Assembly: GCA_938017765.1 (NCBI GenBank)
Contig: CALIJH010000049.1
Span: 1 to 18,172, forward strand
Origin: an uncultured Leptotrichia sp.
GTDB taxonomy: Bacteria > Fusobacteriota > Fusobacteriia > Fusobacteriales > Leptotrichiaceae
Direction of reading: 5' to 3'
DNA: 18,172 bases
A program made the translations under genes and the position numbers. Position 1 is the stretch's first letter. Every line of letters begins with the position of its first letter. Positions 15,588 to 18,172 of the stretch are shown one piece after another. The notes below the pieces were generated by a model. That model was given only the letters and a program-made list of their open reading frames with translations, was not told where the DNA came from and did no database searches.

Positions 15588-16211
15588 TTATTCCGACTTT
15601 AACACAACTACATTCATTTTAAATTTATATTCTATATTTTCCAGCTCTTTTGCCTTATATTTGTAAATTTTCTCATCTTCATAGGATAAATTTTCTCCTA
15701 CATAAATCAAAGTTTCTCCTAATCCGTTTTCAGTGAGCTGTTTTGCTATTTCCTGAGGCGTATTTTTATTATCCGTAAGCATACCGAGTTTACCGTATTC
15801 TTTCAACTTTGTTACATAATCAAACTCTTTACCGTGTCCGCTTGAAAGATATGCATCATACCAGTAATCGGATATTTTAGCAAACATATATTGAACGGAA
15901 GATATTCCCGGTATAACTTCCAGCTCTTCATCGGAAAAATGTTTTTTCATAAAAGTGAGCATACTGTAAAATCCTGTATCTCCTGACAATATCAAAGATA
16001 TTTTTTTATTCCTGTTTTCTTTTATAAAATTCAGAACTTTCTCCAAGTCTGCTGTTATATAGCAGTATTCTTTATTTTCGGCATATTTTCCTAAACTTTC
16101 GATATGCCTTTTTCCTCCGATAATGACTTCCGTTTCCTCAAGTTTCTTTATAGCCGCGGGAAGTGTATAATCAAGACTTCCCGGACCTAAACCTAATACA
16201 TTTATTTTCAT
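15588..16211 (-). CDS. cbiE: Cobalt-precorrin-7 C5-methyltransferase (CbiE)
   Basis: This enzyme methylates C5 of cobalt-precorrin-7, working with CbiT; the two are fused as CobL in aerobic organisms. The 207-residue protein has the short CbiE form of the tetrapyrrole methyltransferase fold: GLGPGSLDY (7-15), GGKRHIE (32-38), SGDTGFYS (76-83), IPGISSVQY (100-108) and SSGHGKE (122-128). It is a single-domain protein with no CbiT half, and cbiT lies about 1.8 kb downstream across three unrelated genes. The ATG at 16211 has AGGAAC just upstream. Confidence 0.93.
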   Translation of the reverse strand: MKINVLGLGPGSLDYTLPAAIKKLEETEVIIGGKRHIESLGKYAENKEYCYITADLEKVLNFIKENRNKKISLILSGDTGFYSMLTFMKKHFSDEELEVIPGISSVQYMFAKISDYWYDAYLSSGHGKEFDYVTKLKEYGKLGMLTDNKNTPQEIAKQLTENGLGETLIYVGENLSYEDEKIYKYKAKELENIEYKFKMNVVVLKSE

Positions 16212-16260
16212 AATGTTCCTGTACTCTTCCTATTTTTGTATTTTTCAGTATCTTTTCCTT

Positions 16261-17406
16261 CTATTTTCTTTTAAAATGTTCAAAAAAATGTTTGCTACTT
16301 CCCAATTCTTCCCTCTCGGCTGAAATAATAAGTACCTCTACTTCCAAATCCCAACCGTTTCTTCTACAGTATTCCTCACATTTCTGCTTTGCCTTTTTAG
16401 CCAGCAAATCATAAACTTCCGTTTTTTCAATGTACTTTGTAGCCTCTTCGGTTGTATTTGAAGCCATTATTTTTTTCAAATTTTCCATACTTTCCCCTAC
16501 GAGCAGTGCATTTGCCGTGAGTATTTCCATTTTTGCGTCGGAAACCCTGCTGTGTGTGTGAAATATCCCTCCTGCAACTTTGACAAATTTACCTAATTCT
16601 CCTATAAAATATATTTTTTTAGCCTTAAATTCGCATGCCCTGTCAAACATATATCCTACAAAGTTACTTATTACTACTGCTTGAGAAGTATTATCCTGAA
16701 AATTATCGGTCAGATACTGTTTCCCTCTGTTTCCAAAAAGAAAAATTGCCTCTTCACTTCCCGTAATTTCAAGAGCCATTTTCAGCTCTACTGCAAGAGA
16801 CGCTTTCCATGCTTCTTCGGACATAGGTTTTACTATTCCCGTCGTTCCGAGAATAGATATCCCTCCTACAATTCCTAACTTTGAATTTAACGTTTTCTTA
16901 GCCGTTTCTTCACCTTTCGGTACAAATATCTCGACATCAGCCCCCATACCTTCAGGTAATATACTTTCGACAGTTTCCCTTATCATTTTCATAGGAGTGG
17001 GATTTATTGCAGAGTTCCCGGGAGGTATAGGCAGTCCATTTTTAGTAACCTTACCTACTCCTATTCCACCGAAAATATTTATTTCCGAATCATTACGCAA
17101 GCTTACTCTGGAAAAAATTTCCAGTCCATGAGTAACATCGGGGTCATCTCCTCCGTCTTTTAAAACCGATGCCAATACATAATCTTCTTTTTTCTTTAAT
17201 GAATTTATTTTAATCGTTAAAGGTTTTCCAGAGGGAAGTCCGATAGTTACTTCAGGTATGTCATTTTTGTCATTGTCCAAAAGATATGTCAGTGCGGCTT
17301 TCGTGGCTGCCGTTGCAGAACTTCCTGTAGTATAACCATATCTAAGCTTCTTGCCATGAAAATATACATATTCTTCCATTTTACTTTCATTCCTTCCCTT
17401 GTCCAT
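16261..17406 (-). CDS. cbiD: Cobalt-precorrin-5B C1-methyltransferase
   Basis: This enzyme methylates C1 in the anaerobic route and has no relation to the SUMT-fold methylases. The 381-residue protein has the CbiD signature LRYGYTTGSSATAATKAA (21-38) and later LGTTGIVKPMS, with GELGKFVKVAGGIFHTHSR near residue 275. It starts 3 nt after the cbiC stop. The ATG at 17406 adds the polar MDKGRNESK; the ATG at 17379, giving MEEYVYFHGKK, fits the usual family N-terminus and has AAGGA 11 nt upstream, so either is possible. CbiD with CbiG marks this as the early-cobalt pathway. Confidence 0.94.
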   Translation of the reverse strand: MDKGRNESKMEEYVYFHGKKLRYGYTTGSSATAATKAALTYLLDNDKNDIPEVTIGLPSGKPLTIKINSLKKKEDYVLASVLKDGGDDPDVTHGLEIFSRVSLRNDSEINIFGGIGVGKVTKNGLPIPPGNSAINPTPMKMIRETVESILPEGMGADVEIFVPKGEETAKKTLNSKLGIVGGISILGTTGIVKPMSEEAWKASLAVELKMALEITGSEEAIFLFGNRGKQYLTDNFQDNTSQAVVISNFVGYMFDRACEFKAKKIYFIGELGKFVKVAGGIFHTHSRVSDAKMEILTANALLVGESMENLKKIMASNTTEEATKYIEKTEVYDLLAKKAKQKCEEYCRRNGWDLEVEVLIISAEREELGSSKHFFEHFKRK

Positions 17407-17409
17407 TTT

Positions 17410-18054
17410 TTAGTATCTTTCTCTCTGATATATTTGGTACAGTATCCCATGCAGAACCGCTACAGCGACTGTGCTGCCTCCTTTTGTACCGTTTGTTCTG
17501 ATAAAAGGTACATCATAATCCGAAAGTGCCGCTTTTGATTCAGGACATCCTACAAATCCTACAGGCACTCCTGCGATTAATTGAGGCTTGTCGACTTCTT
17601 CTTTTTCTATTTCCTCAAGAAGCTGAAATAACGCAGTCGGAGCATTTCCTATTAAAAATATTTTTGTATCCTTATCTTTCACTGCTCTTTCTATGCCCAC
17701 CATTGACCTTGTAATGCCTCTTTCTTTAGCTTCCTTAGCCACTTCATCATCATTTACAAGGCAGTAAGCCGAACATCCGAACTTCGCAAGTCCTGCTTTA
17801 TTCAGTCCTGTAACTATCATATTTGTATCGCAATATATTTTACAACCTGATTTTATCGCTTCTATTGCAGAATTTACAGCATCATTATGAAATTCCGTAA
17901 TATCGGCATATTCAAAATCTCCCGTAGTGTGGACAAGCCTTTTTACAATAAGTTTTTCCTGTTCAGGAAAGTGATCTGCCCTGTTCCCCAGTCCTTCCGT
18001 TATCATTTCAAAGCTTCTTACTTCTATGTCTTTAGGATCCTTAATGTATGACAT
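17410..18054 (-). CDS. cbiC: Precorrin-8X methylmutase (CbiC/CobH)
   Basis: This enzyme moves the C11 methyl to C12, converting cobalt-precorrin-8 to cobyrinate. The 214-residue protein has the catalytic His42 in VHTTGDFEYA (41-50), CDTNMIVTGLNK, ERGITRSMVGIE and the C-terminal GVPVGFVGCPESK and NGTKGGSTVAVAV motifs, all typical. It is the first visible gene of the cluster. AGGAGG lies 11 nt ahead of the ATG, slightly farther than usual. Upstream DNA carries tandem repeats and a probable -10 box; no cobalamin riboswitch is visible in the 118 nt available. Confidence 0.95.
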   Translation of the reverse strand: MSYIKDPKDIEVRSFEMITEGLGNRADHFPEQEKLIVKRLVHTTGDFEYADITEFHNDAVNSAIEAIKSGCKIYCDTNMIVTGLNKAGLAKFGCSAYCLVNDDEVAKEAKERGITRSMVGIERAVKDKDTKIFLIGNAPTALFQLLEEIEKEEVDKPQLIAGVPVGFVGCPESKAALSDYDVPFIRTNGTKGGSTVAVAVLHGILYQIYQRERY

Positions 18055-18099
18055 AATTTCAATTTCCTCCTGTTATTTTTATTTTATGTATAATTATTT

Positions 18100-18128
18100 A
18101 TTATAATTATCGAATTTATAAAGTGTTA
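18100..18128 (-). promoter_or_regulatory. Candidate cbiC promoter next to tandem repeats
   Basis: The minus strand has TATAAT (18105-18100) 46 nt ahead of the cbiC ATG. At 17-nt spacing, the -35 position (TAACAC, 18128-18123) is a poor match and falls within the 14-bp tandem repeats. The surrounding sequence is almost all A/T, so only moderate weight is given to the -10 match. Confidence 0.35.
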
Positions 18129-18151
18129 TTTATAAAGTGTTATTTATAAAG
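18114..18151. repeat. 14-bp tandem repeat, 2.7 copies, upstream of cbiC
   Basis: The unit ATTTATAAAGTGTT occurs at 18114-18127 and 18128-18141, followed by a partial copy ATTTATAAAG (18142-18151). The copies are identical. They lie where the -35 and upstream promoter elements of the cobalamin cluster would be. Confidence 0.9.
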
Positions 18152-18154
18152 ACC

Positions 18155-18172
18155 TATTATTATTATTATTAT
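18155..18172. repeat. TAT trinucleotide microsatellite at the window edge
   Basis: Six perfect TAT units run to the last base of the window, so the full length is not visible. It lies four bases from the 14-bp tandem repeats. Confidence 0.85.

Noticed and set aside
18055..18172. Cobalamin riboswitch ahead of cbiC
   Set aside because: The stretch is almost entirely A/T and short, with no B12-box-like conserved core. A riboswitch further upstream cannot be excluded.

Overview
The window is AT-rich, gene-dense bacterial DNA with short intergenic gaps and clear Shine-Dalgarno sequences. All genes but one lie on the minus strand. The AT-rich composition, a streptococcus-type mevalonate gene set, undecaprenyl and phospholipid synthesis genes, and an anaerobic cobalamin cluster together suggest a Fusobacteriota member, perhaps Leptotrichiaceae. 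This assignment is inferred from gene content and style only; there is no rRNA or other taxonomic marker.

Region 1 (about 34-8606, minus strand) looks like one long transcription unit, read from high to low coordinates: uppS, cdsA, tyrS, a small two-helix membrane protein, a TctA-family permease, mvaK1, mvaD, mvaK2 and fni. Most junctions overlap or nearly touch, which implies translational coupling. The last four genes are the complete lower mevalonate route (mevalonate to IPP, then DMAPP). UppS uses IPP to build the undecaprenyl carrier for cell-wall synthesis, and CdsA makes CDP-diacylglycerol for phospholipids, so the unit joins isoprenoid supply to envelope lipid synthesis. HMG-CoA synthase and reductase are not in the window. 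The permease directly ahead of mevalonate kinase raises the possibility that the unit takes up mevalonate or a related acid.

Region 2 (8627-9928) holds the only plus-strand gene, a NadR-type NMN adenylyltransferase/ribosylnicotinamide kinase without a DNA-binding domain. It has its own extended -10 promoter, divergent from uppS, and ends at a strong, probably bidirectional terminator shared with the converging cobalamin cluster.

Region 3 (9927-18172, minus strand) is an anaerobic (early cobalt insertion) corrin-ring cluster, read as cbiC, cbiD, cbiE, then three unrelated genes (DUF488, MgtC/SapB family, TfoX N-terminal family), then cbiT, cobI/cbiL, cobM/cbiF, cbiG, cobJ/cbiH. It encodes most methylation and ring-contraction steps. 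The cobaltochelatase, the precorrin-6A reductase (CbiJ) and the late amidation and nucleotide-loop genes are not seen. The upstream edge carries 14-bp tandem repeats and a TAT microsatellite next to a likely cbiC promoter. No cobalamin riboswitch is visible.

No gene-free stretch exceeds 300 bases; the longest is 15010-15182. I saw no tRNA, rRNA, CRISPR array or transposase gene. No plainly new system stands out. The best candidate for something undescribed is the permease plus small membrane protein coupled to the mevalonate genes.
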